The position numbers and the translations under genes are program-made. Under the pieces are notes generated by a model that did no database searches, was not told where the DNA came from, and worked only from the letters and a program-made list of their open reading frames with translations. Shown piece by piece: positions 1 to 6,093 of a stretch of DNA of 7,580 bases (within the stretch, counting starts at the first letter, position 1; the number at the start of each line of letters is the position of its first letter). The stretch is from an uncultured Lachnospiraceae bacterium. Lineage in GTDB: Bacteria; Bacillota; Clostridia; Lachnospirales; Lachnospiraceae. The DNA is taken from positions 1 to 7,580 of the forward strand of contig CAMWWJ010000158.1 in NCBI GenBank assembly GCA_947177925.1, in the 5' to 3' direction.

Positions 1-4
1 GTAC

Positions 5-451
5 ATGGAAATGAACGAGCATATATTATGTGCAAGCGCAATGATAAAATATGATTCTTCAAGACCCGATATTGAAATCATACATTGGGATGAATTGTAT
101 TCCGATATGACATATTCATTTGAAAAGCAGATATTTTTTGCAATAAAGGATGATTTATTATTAAAAATCGAAAAAGATAAATCCATAGAGAAAATCTTGC
201 ATACACCATTGATTTATTTAATATTAGATGGTGGCATATTCCATCCAACCTGTTTTGTCACGAAACCAGCTCAAATAATTATGTGGGATGACAAATATGT
301 TGTTGTATATGACTCGGACTTAATTGTAATTGATTCGTGCAATAATGAAGTAATATTCTGTTACAATGCCAAGAAGGGGGATTTGATTCAATCATGTGAG
401 ATTTTGAATAAGTTTTTATTATGCAAAAACAGTACAATTGTATTGAATTAG
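5..451 (+). CDS. Hypothetical protein, possibly 5'-partial
   Basis: I do not recognise this 148-residue protein. The frame is open to the left edge of the window and only four bases precede the first ATG, so no ribosome binding site can be judged. The gene may start at base 5, at the ATG at base 11, or outside the window. The product looks soluble: I see no signal peptide or membrane segment. Alternating hydrophobic stretches around residues 65-120 (short strands such as YLILDGG and KYVVVYDSDLIVID) suggest a beta-rich fold. It is very AT-rich compared with the metabolic genes after 2100. It lies just upstream of a toxin-antitoxin pair, and its stop codon overlaps that pair's promoter. Small acidic beta-rich orphans in such places are often immunity proteins, but nothing here proves that function. 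Confidence 0.6.
   Translation: MEMNEHILCASAMIKYDSSRPDIEIIHWDELYSDMTYSFEKQIFFAIKDDLLLKIEKDKSIEKILHTPLIYLILDGGIFHPTCFVTKPAQIIMWDDKYVVVYDSDLIVIDSCNNEVIFCYNAKKGDLIQSCEILNKFLLCKNSTIVLN
430..445. promoter_or_regulatory. Candidate operator palindrome for toxin-antitoxin autoregulation
   Basis: TACAATTGTA (433-442) is a perfect 10-bp palindrome. It extends to the imperfect 16-bp CAGTACAATTGTATTG with one mismatched pair, and it touches the -35 box. The half-site AGTACAATT recurs at 502-510, inside the first codons of the antitoxin. RelB/DinJ-type ribbon-helix-helix antitoxins usually repress their own promoter through short palindromes in this position. The assignment to this antitoxin is inferred. 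Confidence 0.35.
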
Positions 452-471
452 CAATGAGATGGCATTATAAT
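443..471 (+). promoter_or_regulatory. Sigma-A-type promoter of the toxin-antitoxin operon
   Basis: TTGAAT (443-448) and a perfect TATAAT (466-471) are separated by 17 bases, the optimal spacing. Transcription would start near 478, giving a short leader before the GGAGG at 483-487 and the antitoxin ATG at 496. The -35 element lies across the end of the upstream gene. Confidence 0.65.
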
Positions 472-495
472 AAAAGAGGAATGGAGGTGCTATTC

Positions 496-786
496 ATGGC
501 TAGTACAATTCAAGTAAGAGTAGAGGATGATTTAAAGAAAAAATCAGATTCGTTGTTTAGAGATTTGGGAACTGATACAACAACTGCTATAAGAATGTTT
601 TTGACACAGGCGGTTGCGGCGAATGGATTTCCTTTTGAGATAAAAAGGCAGACAGCAGAGGCTAATCCTTATGCGCCGATGGCAGAAGAAGAGATGCTTG
701 AAAAACTGAAGAAATCCAGGGAACATGGAAAGTATCGGGATGCAGAGGATGTGATTTCCGATATGAGGTCAAAGTATGGATTATAA
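496..786 (+). CDS. RelB/DinJ-family type II antitoxin
   Basis: This 96-residue protein is the antitoxin of a type II toxin-antitoxin pair. In this family an N-terminal ribbon-helix-helix binds operator DNA and the C-terminal part wraps and neutralises the toxin. The N-terminal strand TIQVRVEDDLK is followed by the family signature TTTAIRMFLTQAVAANGFPFEI at about residues 28-49, very close to the DinJ pattern in which a helix ends in G-x-PFEI. The tail (residues about 55-96) is charged and helical, as expected for a flexible toxin-binding arm. I chose ATG 496 because GGAGG (483-487) sits 8 bases upstream and the protein then begins directly at the DNA-binding strand. The in-frame ATG at 421 would add 25 unrelated residues. 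The last 11 bases overlap the toxin gene, so the pair is translationally coupled. Confidence 0.9.
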   Translation: MASTIQVRVEDDLKKKSDSLFRDLGTDTTTAIRMFLTQAVAANGFPFEIKRQTAEANPYAPMAEEEMLEKLKKSREHGKYRDAEDVISDMRSKYGL

Positions 787-1090
787 GGTTGTTATGATGG
801 AAGGTGCCCAAGAGGATCTTGACAGATTCGTTATGTATCTTCTGTTTGAAAAGAAAAGCGAGCAGGCGGCAAGAAATTTGCTTAATGATTTTGAGGCAAC
901 AAGTGTAAGTTTATCAAATATTGCTGGAAGATTGAAACTATGTGACAATCCTAAGTTGAAAGAATTAGGATACAGACGTATAAACTTTTTATCCCATAGA
1001 TATTTTATGCTTTATCGAATTGTAGGAAATACTGTTTTTGTGGATAATATTTTTCTTGAATTACAGGATTATGAGAACATAATGAATTAA
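776..1090 (+). CDS. RelE/ParE-superfamily type II toxin
   Basis: This 104-residue protein is the partner of the preceding antitoxin. Members of this superfamily are either ribosome-dependent mRNA interferases (RelE, YafQ) or gyrase poisons (ParE); the sequence does not decide which. The fold pattern is visible: strand YKVVMME (residues 3-9), two helices (about 10-45, including GAQEDLDRFVMYL), then the basic strand ELGYRRINF (63-71), HRYFMLYRIVGNTVFVDNIF (74-93), and the C-terminal LQDYENIM (96-103). Arg67, Arg68, His74, Arg75, Tyr80 and Arg81 are candidates for the functional basic and aromatic surface. Length is normal and the frame intact, so the toxin is probably functional. GAGGT (765-769) lies inside the antitoxin gene, 6 bases before the ATG. 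The 11-base overlap favours production of antitoxin first. Confidence 0.87.
   Translation: MDYKVVMMEGAQEDLDRFVMYLLFEKKSEQAARNLLNDFEATSVSLSNIAGRLKLCDNPKLKELGYRRINFLSHRYFMLYRIVGNTVFVDNIFLELQDYENIMN
1056..1083 (+). promoter_or_regulatory. Possible promoter at the 3' end of the toxin gene
   Basis: TTGAAT (1056-1061) and CATAAT (1078-1083) are spaced by 16 bases. If used, transcription would begin near 1090, right after the toxin, and would serve the short ORF and the immunity-like gene downstream. The -35 is the same hexamer as in the toxin-antitoxin promoter. AT-rich sequence produces such matches by chance, so support is modest. Confidence 0.3.
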
Positions 1091-1122
1091 TTTTTATAGC
1101 TGAAGGGCGGGTTAGAGATTGT

Positions 1123-1221
1123 ATGGCAGAAGTGAGACAAAACAGTAGGGATAAATCAGCCAGAGCAGCAACTGAGACAGCAAAAGAAAGAGCAGAAGCT
1201 GTAGGAGATGAAGAAAAATGA
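1123..1221 (+). CDS. Short coupled ORF, 32 residues, unknown or remnant
   Basis: An ATG at 1123 opens a 32-codon frame whose TGA (1219-1221) overlaps the ATG of the next gene in an ATGA arrangement. The product is hydrophilic and Ala/Glu/Arg-rich; its last part, ATETAKERAEAVGDEEK, could form a helix. The frame is open upstream of the ATG into the end of the toxin gene, so this may be the last part of a larger protein whose front has been lost rather than a native small protein. No convincing ribosome binding site precedes the ATG. It could be a leader peptide that couples translation, a fragment of a toxin C-terminus left beside its immunity gene, or chance. Confidence 0.3.
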   Translation: MAEVRQNSRDKSARAATETAKERAEAVGDEEK

Positions 1222-1850
1222 GTATGAGTTTTGAAGTATTTCCAACAAAGATAAAGAAGCCTGAATGTGATGAGATAATTAAATACTCTGTTCAGCTATT
1301 TAAAGAATTTATGAAAAAGGAAAAGATATCGCAGCGTATTGATATTACTACCAGAGAAGTATCTGCTGATAATAGCGTACATGCGAATCCTCTTTCTTTG
1401 GTGGCGAAGGAGAATTATTATACAGTGTTCAATTTGAATGAGGAAGGTGAAGTATATGTATTCTATCATGAGTTAACAGAGCTGGATAAAGAGTTTTGGA
1501 ATGAAGAGGCGCAGGTAAATAAGAATGTTCAATTTATGAAAGAAAAGATAGAGGCTAATCTAGAAATAGGATATTCTTGGAGTGTGAAAAGAACAATGGG
1601 GCAACCAGCGATAGTAAGTTTGTATTATGGTTATTTAGCCATTGCTATAGCTGTTATAACGGATGGAATGATATATTCAGATGATGGTGCCTGGGATTAT
1701 TCATGTTTTCCTATTGCAGGTAGTGCTTTTGAAGAAGAATATTTAAATATTGATAAAGTAAGAGATATTACTGTAAAACAAAATATTGAAAAATGGTTAG
1801 ATGCGTTAAAGGTCTTATTTGCTGACGAATCGGATCATAGTATAAAGTAA
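1218..1850 (+). CDS. Immunity-protein-like hypothetical protein
   Basis: This 210-residue acidic soluble protein has no signal peptide. AGGAG (1203-1207) lies 10 bases before ATG 1218; a second ATG at 1224 is too far from that site to be preferred. A compact motif near residues 140-175 reads LYYGYLAIAIAVITDGMIYS, then DDGAWDYSCFPI. From memory, the GQPA...YG...TDG..YSDDGAWDY..FP pattern resembles immunity proteins next to polymorphic toxins; I could not check this against a database. The hydrophobic LAIAIAVI stretch is short and more likely a buried helix than a membrane anchor. The start overlaps the end of a 32-codon ORF by four bases, so the two may be coupled. Composition is AT-rich like the rest of the first 1.85 kb. 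The coding call is firm; the immunity role is an inference. Confidence 0.75.
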   Translation: MSMSFEVFPTKIKKPECDEIIKYSVQLFKEFMKKEKISQRIDITTREVSADNSVHANPLSLVAKENYYTVFNLNEEGEVYVFYHELTELDKEFWNEEAQVNKNVQFMKEKIEANLEIGYSWSVKRTMGQPAIVSLYYGYLAIAIAVITDGMIYSDDGAWDYSCFPIAGSAFEEEYLNIDKVRDITVKQNIEKWLDALKVLFADESDHSIK

Positions 1851-1969
1851 GGAAGCAAAGATAAAACAGTATAGGAGAAGCAGCAGGATCCAAAACCACT
1901 TATAGACCCTAGAATAGAACAAAAAATGCAGCCCCATACCCACTTTAGAAAGAAACTTTAAAAAGTATC
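1851..1969. other. Intergenic segment with a start-less open stretch
   Basis: After the stop of the immunity-like gene the same frame reads eight codons to a TAG (1872-1874). It then stays open from 1875 to a TAA at 1959-1961, giving a protein-like, proline-containing 28-codon segment (begins EKQQDPKPLIDPRIEQ). There is no start codon with a ribosome binding site. It may be a decayed gene end. I see no stem-loop with a U-tract that would terminate the upstream transcript. Confidence 0.3.
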
Positions 1970-1998
1970 TTTACAAAGAGAAAAAGATAAGCTAAAAT
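1970..1998 (+). promoter_or_regulatory. Sigma-A-type promoter of the ROK-MFS-GH13 operon
   Basis: TTTACA (1970-1975) and TAAAAT (1993-1998) each match the consensus at five of six positions and are separated by exactly 17 bases. Initiation would fall near 2005, leaving a leader of about 108 bases before the regulator's GTG start. No clear operator palindrome overlaps the promoter. AGAAAGCGCCTGGA (2078-2091) has a partial match to a catabolite-responsive element but is too degenerate to call. Confidence 0.6.
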
Positions 1999-2112
1999 AA
2001 ATACAAAGCAAAAGGAAAAAGAAAAAACAAAAAATCAGAAAGCTAAAAGCAAACAACAAAAACAAGCACAAAATAGCAGAAAGCGCCTGGAAACAGGAAA
2101 GGAGGCCAAAGG
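1999..2112 (+). other. A-rich, T-poor leader ending in a small hairpin and strong RBS
   Basis: The transcribed leader is overwhelmingly A on the sense strand with scattered G and C and very few T, so it should be almost unstructured in RNA. Its only obvious fold is CCTG-GAAA-CAGG (2086-2097), a 4-bp stem with a GNRA-type tetraloop. This sits three bases before the GGAGG of the perfect AAGGAGG (2099-2105). The site is 7 bases from the GTG at 2113, which supports that start over the ATG at 2122. Confidence 0.45.
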
Positions 2113-3147
2113 GTGAAAAACATGAAAGCAGACACCCTGCTAATGAAAGAAATTAACAAAAACAACGTAAGAAAACAACTAAAGCTTATGGGAAAGGCCA
2201 CCAAGCCAGAGCTTGCAGCCAAAACAGGGCTCAGCGTGGTCACCGTAAATGCCCTGCTTGAAGAGCTGGTAAAAAACGGAGAAATCAAAAAAGGAGAGAA
2301 CGTTCCCTCCAACGGAGGCCGTCCCTCGCTGCAATATATCTTTAATGAGGACTACCGGTACGCAGTGATCATATACGGTCATCAGAAGAAAGATCAAAAT
2401 CTGATAAGACTTTTAGTCATCAATCTGCTAGGACAGTGTGTGGAGCGGAAAGAGAAGTATTTTGCCAAAGTGGAAGTGAACAGCTTTGATTTCTGGCTTT
2501 CTGAGATATTTGAGAAATATGGGAAAAAAGCAGGGTTGATTGCTTTCGGACTGCCGGGAGAAGAAGTGGACGGCATGATTACCATCAATGATTATCCGAA
2601 TATTGTAGGAAGGGAATTCATGGAGCATTACCGAAACACATATGGAGTGCCCGTAATTTTTGAAAATGATATCAATGCGGCGGTAATCGGATATTATTCC
2701 TATGGGATTTCCAGAGAGGCGGACCATATGGTGGGTATCTATTTTCCGAGAATTTATAACCCCGGAGCAGGAATCATCATCAACGGAGAAATTTATAGAG
2801 GAGTCCATAACTTTGCGGGAGAGCTTTCCCGGATACCCGTTGCTTACTCCTGGAAGGAGTTAGATTATGCTAACGTATATCAGGTAATAAAGTCTATGGG
2901 ACAGCTCCTTGTAATCTGCAGTTGTGTGCTGGCGCCGGATTTTTTTGTACTATATGGGGATTTCTGGACGGAGGAAATCAAAAGCGGGCTGAAGGAAGCA
3001 GTGGAAAATTCATTACAAGGACAGTATGAGGCAAAGCTGGTTTTCTCGGATGATCTGGAAAAGGACTTTGAGCAGGGAATGATAAAGCTTGCTTTGGACG
3101 AGTTGGAAAAACAAATCAGGAAAGAAGGGGAAGAAAGATGTTTTTAA
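2113..3147 (+). CDS. ROK-family transcriptional regulator (sugar-sensing, XylR/NagC-like)
   Basis: This 344-residue protein has an N-terminal winged helix-turn-helix (residues about 18-75; ATKPELAAKTGLSVVTVNAL at 29-48, wing ending in GGRP at 68-71). A ROK sugar-binding fold follows. ROK signatures are present: FENDINAA (183-190), with Asp186 at the sugar-contacting/catalytic position, and PGAGIIINGEIYRGVHNFAGE (217-237). Two usual elements are missing. The DxGxT phosphate loop at the start of the fold is replaced by YAVIIYGHQK, and the CxCGxxGCxE zinc motif that normally follows the FAGE segment is absent. This points to a sensor without sugar-kinase activity, and the protein is somewhat shorter than typical ROK repressors of about 380-400 residues. 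It is the first gene after a good promoter and overlaps the transporter gene by 10 bases, so it probably controls its own operon. The GTG start is set by the AAGGAGG at 2099-2105. Confidence 0.88.
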   Translation: MKNMKADTLLMKEINKNNVRKQLKLMGKATKPELAAKTGLSVVTVNALLEELVKNGEIKKGENVPSNGGRPSLQYIFNEDYRYAVIIYGHQKKDQNLIRLLVINLLGQCVERKEKYFAKVEVNSFDFWLSEIFEKYGKKAGLIAFGLPGEEVDGMITINDYPNIVGREFMEHYRNTYGVPVIFENDINAAVIGYYSYGISREADHMVGIYFPRIYNPGAGIIINGEIYRGVHNFAGELSRIPVAYSWKELDYANVYQVIKSMGQLLVICSCVLAPDFFVLYGDFWTEEIKSGLKEAVENSLQGQYEAKLVFSDDLEKDFEQGMIKLALDELEKQIRKEGEERCF

Positions 3148-4337
3148 CGGTTTTACTTATTATTATTTATCTGGCATTTATCAGTCTGGGGCTGCCGGAC
3201 TCCCTTTTGGGCTCGGCATGGCCTTCTATTTATCAGGAAATGAATGTTCCCATTTCCTATGGAGGAATTGTTTCCATGATTATTTCAGGGGGAACCATTG
3301 TTTCCAGCCTGTTTAGCAGTAAAATCATAAAAAAGCTGGGAACAGGGTGGACTACCGGAATCAGTGTGCTTATGACGGCAGTTGCCCTTTTGGGATTTTC
3401 CGTAAGTAAGGAATATTGGATGCTGTGTCTTTTGGCAATTCCTTTAGGATTAGGTGGTGGTAGTGTGGATACAGCATTAAATAATTTTGTGGCCCTTCAT
3501 TATAAAGCAAGGCATATGAGCTGGCTCCATTGCTTTTGGGGAGTGGGAGCGACTACAGGTCCCATAATAATCTCCTTCTGTCTTAAGGATGGGGGAAACT
3601 GGCAGTCTGGTTACGGAGTGATCAGCCTGATTCAATTTTGCCTGGTGGTATGTTTGTTCTGTTCCATTTCCCTGTGGAAAAAAGTGGAAGGAAAAAAAGA
3701 ACAGGTAGAAGAGAGTGAAACGGGAAAAAATCAAACGGAAGAAAAGGTAAATCCGGGCATTTGGGGAATGTTGAAGTTAAAGGGGGCGAAGCAGGCATTA
3801 GTGGGATTTTTCTGTTATTGTGCCCTGGAAGCCTCTGCAGGGCTGTGGGGCAGCAGCTATCTGGTTATGGAAAAAGGAGTTTCCCCTGAGCAGGCGGCAA
3901 AGTGGATTGCTTTGTTTTATTTTGGAATAACCTTTGGAAGATTCTTGTCAGGATTTTTGACCATAAAGCTTTCCAACAGACAGATGGTGCGTCTGGGGCA
4001 GGGAGTGGCCGGCATTGGGGTAGTATTTTTATTGCTTCCCTTTGGGCTTACGGTACAGTTTTTGGGGCTTTTTTTCATAGGGCTGGGCTGTGCGCCTATT
4101 TATCCCTCCATGCTCCATGCCACACCGGACAATTTCGGAAGCAAGTATTCTCAGGGAATCATGGGGATTCAAATGGCATGTGCCTATGTGGGCACCACCT
4201 TTATGCCGCCCCTGTTGGGATTTCTGGCAAAGCATGTGAGCTATAAGCTGTTTCCTTTTTATTTGGGACTGATCCTGTTGGTGATGATAGGTGCGGTGGA
4301 AGGTCTGAACAGAAAAGTGGAGAAGAAGCATGGGTAA
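3138..4337 (+). CDS. MFS permease, fucose-permease-like sugar transporter
   Basis: This 399-residue integral membrane protein has about 12 hydrophobic segments in two bundles of six. The charged cytoplasmic loop between them (about 181-219, rich in Lys, Glu and Gln) is typical of the Major Facilitator Superfamily. The first helix ends in GLPDSLLGSAWP (18-29), a pattern I associate with FucP/FHS-like carriers of Firmicutes. HCFWGVGATTGP lies in the fifth helix and GRFLSG in the second half. It probably imports a sugar or oligosaccharide by proton symport; the substrate cannot be read from sequence. The neighbouring GH13 glucosidase suggests a short alpha-glucoside. The ATG overlaps the end of the regulator gene by 10 bases, with AAGGGG (3125-3130) 7 bases upstream, indicating coupled translation. 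Drug efflux is a less likely alternative. Confidence 0.87.
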   Translation: MFLTVLLIIIYLAFISLGLPDSLLGSAWPSIYQEMNVPISYGGIVSMIISGGTIVSSLFSSKIIKKLGTGWTTGISVLMTAVALLGFSVSKEYWMLCLLAIPLGLGGGSVDTALNNFVALHYKARHMSWLHCFWGVGATTGPIIISFCLKDGGNWQSGYGVISLIQFCLVVCLFCSISLWKKVEGKKEQVEESETGKNQTEEKVNPGIWGMLKLKGAKQALVGFFCYCALEASAGLWGSSYLVMEKGVSPEQAAKWIALFYFGITFGRFLSGFLTIKLSNRQMVRLGQGVAGIGVVFLLLPFGLTVQFLGLFFIGLGCAPIYPSMLHATPDNFGSKYSQGIMGIQMACAYVGTTFMPPLLGFLAKHVSYKLFPFYLGLILLVMIGAVEGLNRKVEKKHG

Positions 4338-4416
4338 AGGAAGAAAACCTGTTTCTATGTATTTATACTGTAATTAACAAAAACGGCATGTTGAAAAGAA
4401 AGGAAAGGAGTTTCTT
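4338..4416. other. Gap between permease and glucosidase genes
   Basis: The 79-base gap ends in AAGGAG (4405-4410), 6 bases before the glucosidase ATG. TATACT (4364-4369) resembles a -10 box, but no -35 element is found at a suitable distance. TTAACA (4374-4379) and TGTTGA (4389-4394) form an imperfect inverted repeat over a 9-base spacer, a weak operator candidate. No terminator is visible, so read-through from the upstream genes is expected. Confidence 0.3.
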
Positions 4417-6093
4417 ATGACAAAAAAATGGTGGCACGGAAAGGTAGCGTATCAAATTTATCCAAAGAGTTTTAATGACACAAATGGAGACGGAATTGGA
4501 GACATTCGGGGAATCATGGAAAAGCTGGATTATTTAAAGGACTTGGGAATTGATATTATCTGGATTTCTCCTATTTATCAATCTCCTTTTGTGGATCAGG
4601 GCTATGACATTTCGGATTATTATAAAATCGATTCCAGATTCGGTACGATGGAAGAGTTCGATGAGCTGCTTTTAGAAGCAAAGAAACGGGATATGGGGAT
4701 TGTTATGGACCTGGTAATCAATCATTGCTCCGATCAGCATGAATGGTTTCAAAAGGCATTGGCAGACCCGGAAGGAGAGTATGGGGATTATTTCTATTTC
4801 CGGAAAGGAAAGGACGGAAATCCCCCCAGCAATTACCGCTCTTACTTTGGAGGAAGCGCATGGGAGAAGGTAGAGGGAACAGAGCTTTATTATCTGCACT
4901 TTTTCGCAAAGGAACAGCCGGACTTGAATTGGAACAATCCAAAGATGAAACAGGAATTGTTTCAAATGATCAACTGGTGGCTGGAGAAAGGACTGGCAGG
5001 CTTCCGAATTGATGCTATCATCAATATAAAGAAGGATCTGACTTTTCCTTCCTATGAGCCGGACGGTCCGGATGGGCTGGTGAGGGCTACTAAAATGGTG
5101 GAAGAAGTGGATGGAGTAGGGGAGCTGTTGGAGGAACTAAAGGAAGCTACCTTTGAAAAATATCAGGCTTTTACCGTAGCGGAAGTATTTAATATGAAAG
5201 AAGAGGAGCTGGAGGAATTTGTAGGAGAAAACGGCCATTTTTCCACCATGTTTGATTTCTCGGCACATATGCTGACCTTTGGAGAGCATGGCTGGTATGA
5301 TGCTAAGGAAGTAGAGTTTGATGCCTGGAGGGAGATTACTTTTGAGTCTCAAAAAAGATGTGAGGGAATCGGGTTTTTAGCAAATATTATTGAAAATCAT
5401 GATGAACCTAGGGGGATCAATACATATCTGCCTTCTTATGCCCAAAATACAGATGGGTTTAAAATGCTGGCTACTGTCAATATACTGTTAAGGGGAATTC
5501 CTTTTATCTATCAGGGACAGGAAATCGGAATGCAGAACTGCAGGATGGAAAGCATTGAGGAATATGATGATATTGATACGAAAAATCAATATAAGACTGC
5601 CTTAGAAGCAGGATGTTCCAAAGAGGAAGCGCTGGAAGCATGTTACAAGCATAGCAGGGATAATGCAAGGACGCCTATGCAATGGAGCGGCAAAGAGCAG
5701 GCAGGCTTTACCACAGGTAAGCCATGGCTTAAGATAAATCCCAATTACAGACAGGTGAATGTGGAAGATGAGCTTGCGGATCAGGAATCTGTGCTGAATT
5801 ATTATAAAAGGCTGATTGCCCTTAGAAAGTCAGAGGAATATAAGGAACTGTTTACCTATGGAAGCTTTGAACCGGCTTATTTAGATAAGGAGAAGATATA
5901 TGCTTATTACCGAAGCCTGAATGGAAAAAGGGTATTGGCAGCGGCTAACTTTGGTAAGGATGCCATGGTGTTGGAGTTAGCAGATGATAACTGCAAGGTG
6001 CTTCTTTCTAATATGGATGTGGCTGAGGCTTTTGACGGAAGGCTTGTTTTACAGCCTTGTCAGGCGGTTGTTTTGGAAGAAATTTCAAGGTAA
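4417..6093 (+). CDS. GH13 alpha-glucosidase (oligo-1,6-glucosidase/MalL-like)
   Basis: This 558-residue intracellular enzyme hydrolyses terminal alpha-glucosidic bonds of short sugars; there is no signal peptide. It carries the full GH13 set: YQIYPKSF and the metal loop NDTNGDGIGD (20-29), DLVINH (98-103), the subfamily motif QPDLN (167-171), GFRIDA with nucleophile Asp199, AEVF with acid/base Glu256, and ENHDEPR with transition-state Asp329. RDNARTPMQW (414-423) is also typical of the oligo-1,6-glucosidase group. The C-terminal beta domain runs from about 485 to the end. Length is as expected. Residue 200 is Ala; Val here is typical of alpha-1,6-specific relatives, whereas Ala or Thr is seen in alpha-1,4-active ones, so maltose or malto-oligosaccharides are plausible substrates. 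Region III reads EVFNM instead of the more usual EMPG. AAGGAG lies 6 bases before the ATG. The regulator and permease genes upstream suggest a dedicated uptake-and-hydrolysis operon. Confidence 0.94.
   Translation: MTKKWWHGKVAYQIYPKSFNDTNGDGIGDIRGIMEKLDYLKDLGIDIIWISPIYQSPFVDQGYDISDYYKIDSRFGTMEEFDELLLEAKKRDMGIVMDLVINHCSDQHEWFQKALADPEGEYGDYFYFRKGKDGNPPSNYRSYFGGSAWEKVEGTELYYLHFFAKEQPDLNWNNPKMKQELFQMINWWLEKGLAGFRIDAIINIKKDLTFPSYEPDGPDGLVRATKMVEEVDGVGELLEELKEATFEKYQAFTVAEVFNMKEEELEEFVGENGHFSTMFDFSAHMLTFGEHGWYDAKEVEFDAWREITFESQKRCEGIGFLANIIENHDEPRGINTYLPSYAQNTDGFKMLATVNILLRGIPFIYQGQEIGMQNCRMESIEEYDDIDTKNQYKTALEAGCSKEEALEACYKHSRDNARTPMQWSGKEQAGFTTGKPWLKINPNYRQVNVEDELADQESVLNYYKRLIALRKSEEYKELFTYGSFEPAYLDKEKIYAYYRSLNGKRVLAAANFGKDAMVLELADDNCKVLLSNMDVAEAFDGRLVLQPCQAVVLEEISR

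Noticed and set aside
421..495. Longer antitoxin starting at ATG 421
   Set aside because: The extra 25 residues are unlike the family, this start lies upstream of the TATAAT, and the GGAGG at 483-487 clearly serves ATG 496.
2078..2091. Catabolite-responsive element AGAAAGCGCCTGGA
   Set aside because: The core matches, but about four of fourteen positions differ and the right half is poor; it overlaps the small hairpin before the RBS.
1991..2116. Lys/Gln-rich open frame through the A-rich leader ending in a GTGA overlap with the ROK start
   Set aside because: It has no ATG, GTG or TTG start and the low-complexity composition follows directly from A-richness.
2043..2312. Minus-strand ORF of 89 codons
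   Set aside because: It is the antisense of the A-rich leader and the ROK helix-turn-helix region. Its Phe/Ser/Leu richness is the expected shadow of A-rich sense sequence and there is no ribosome binding site.
4364..4369. TATACT as a separate glucosidase promoter
   Set aside because: No -35 hexamer is present 16-18 bases upstream.
4672..4965. Minus-strand and alternate-frame ORFs inside the GH13 gene
   Set aside because: They are shadows of a strongly conserved coding region and show no independent start signals.
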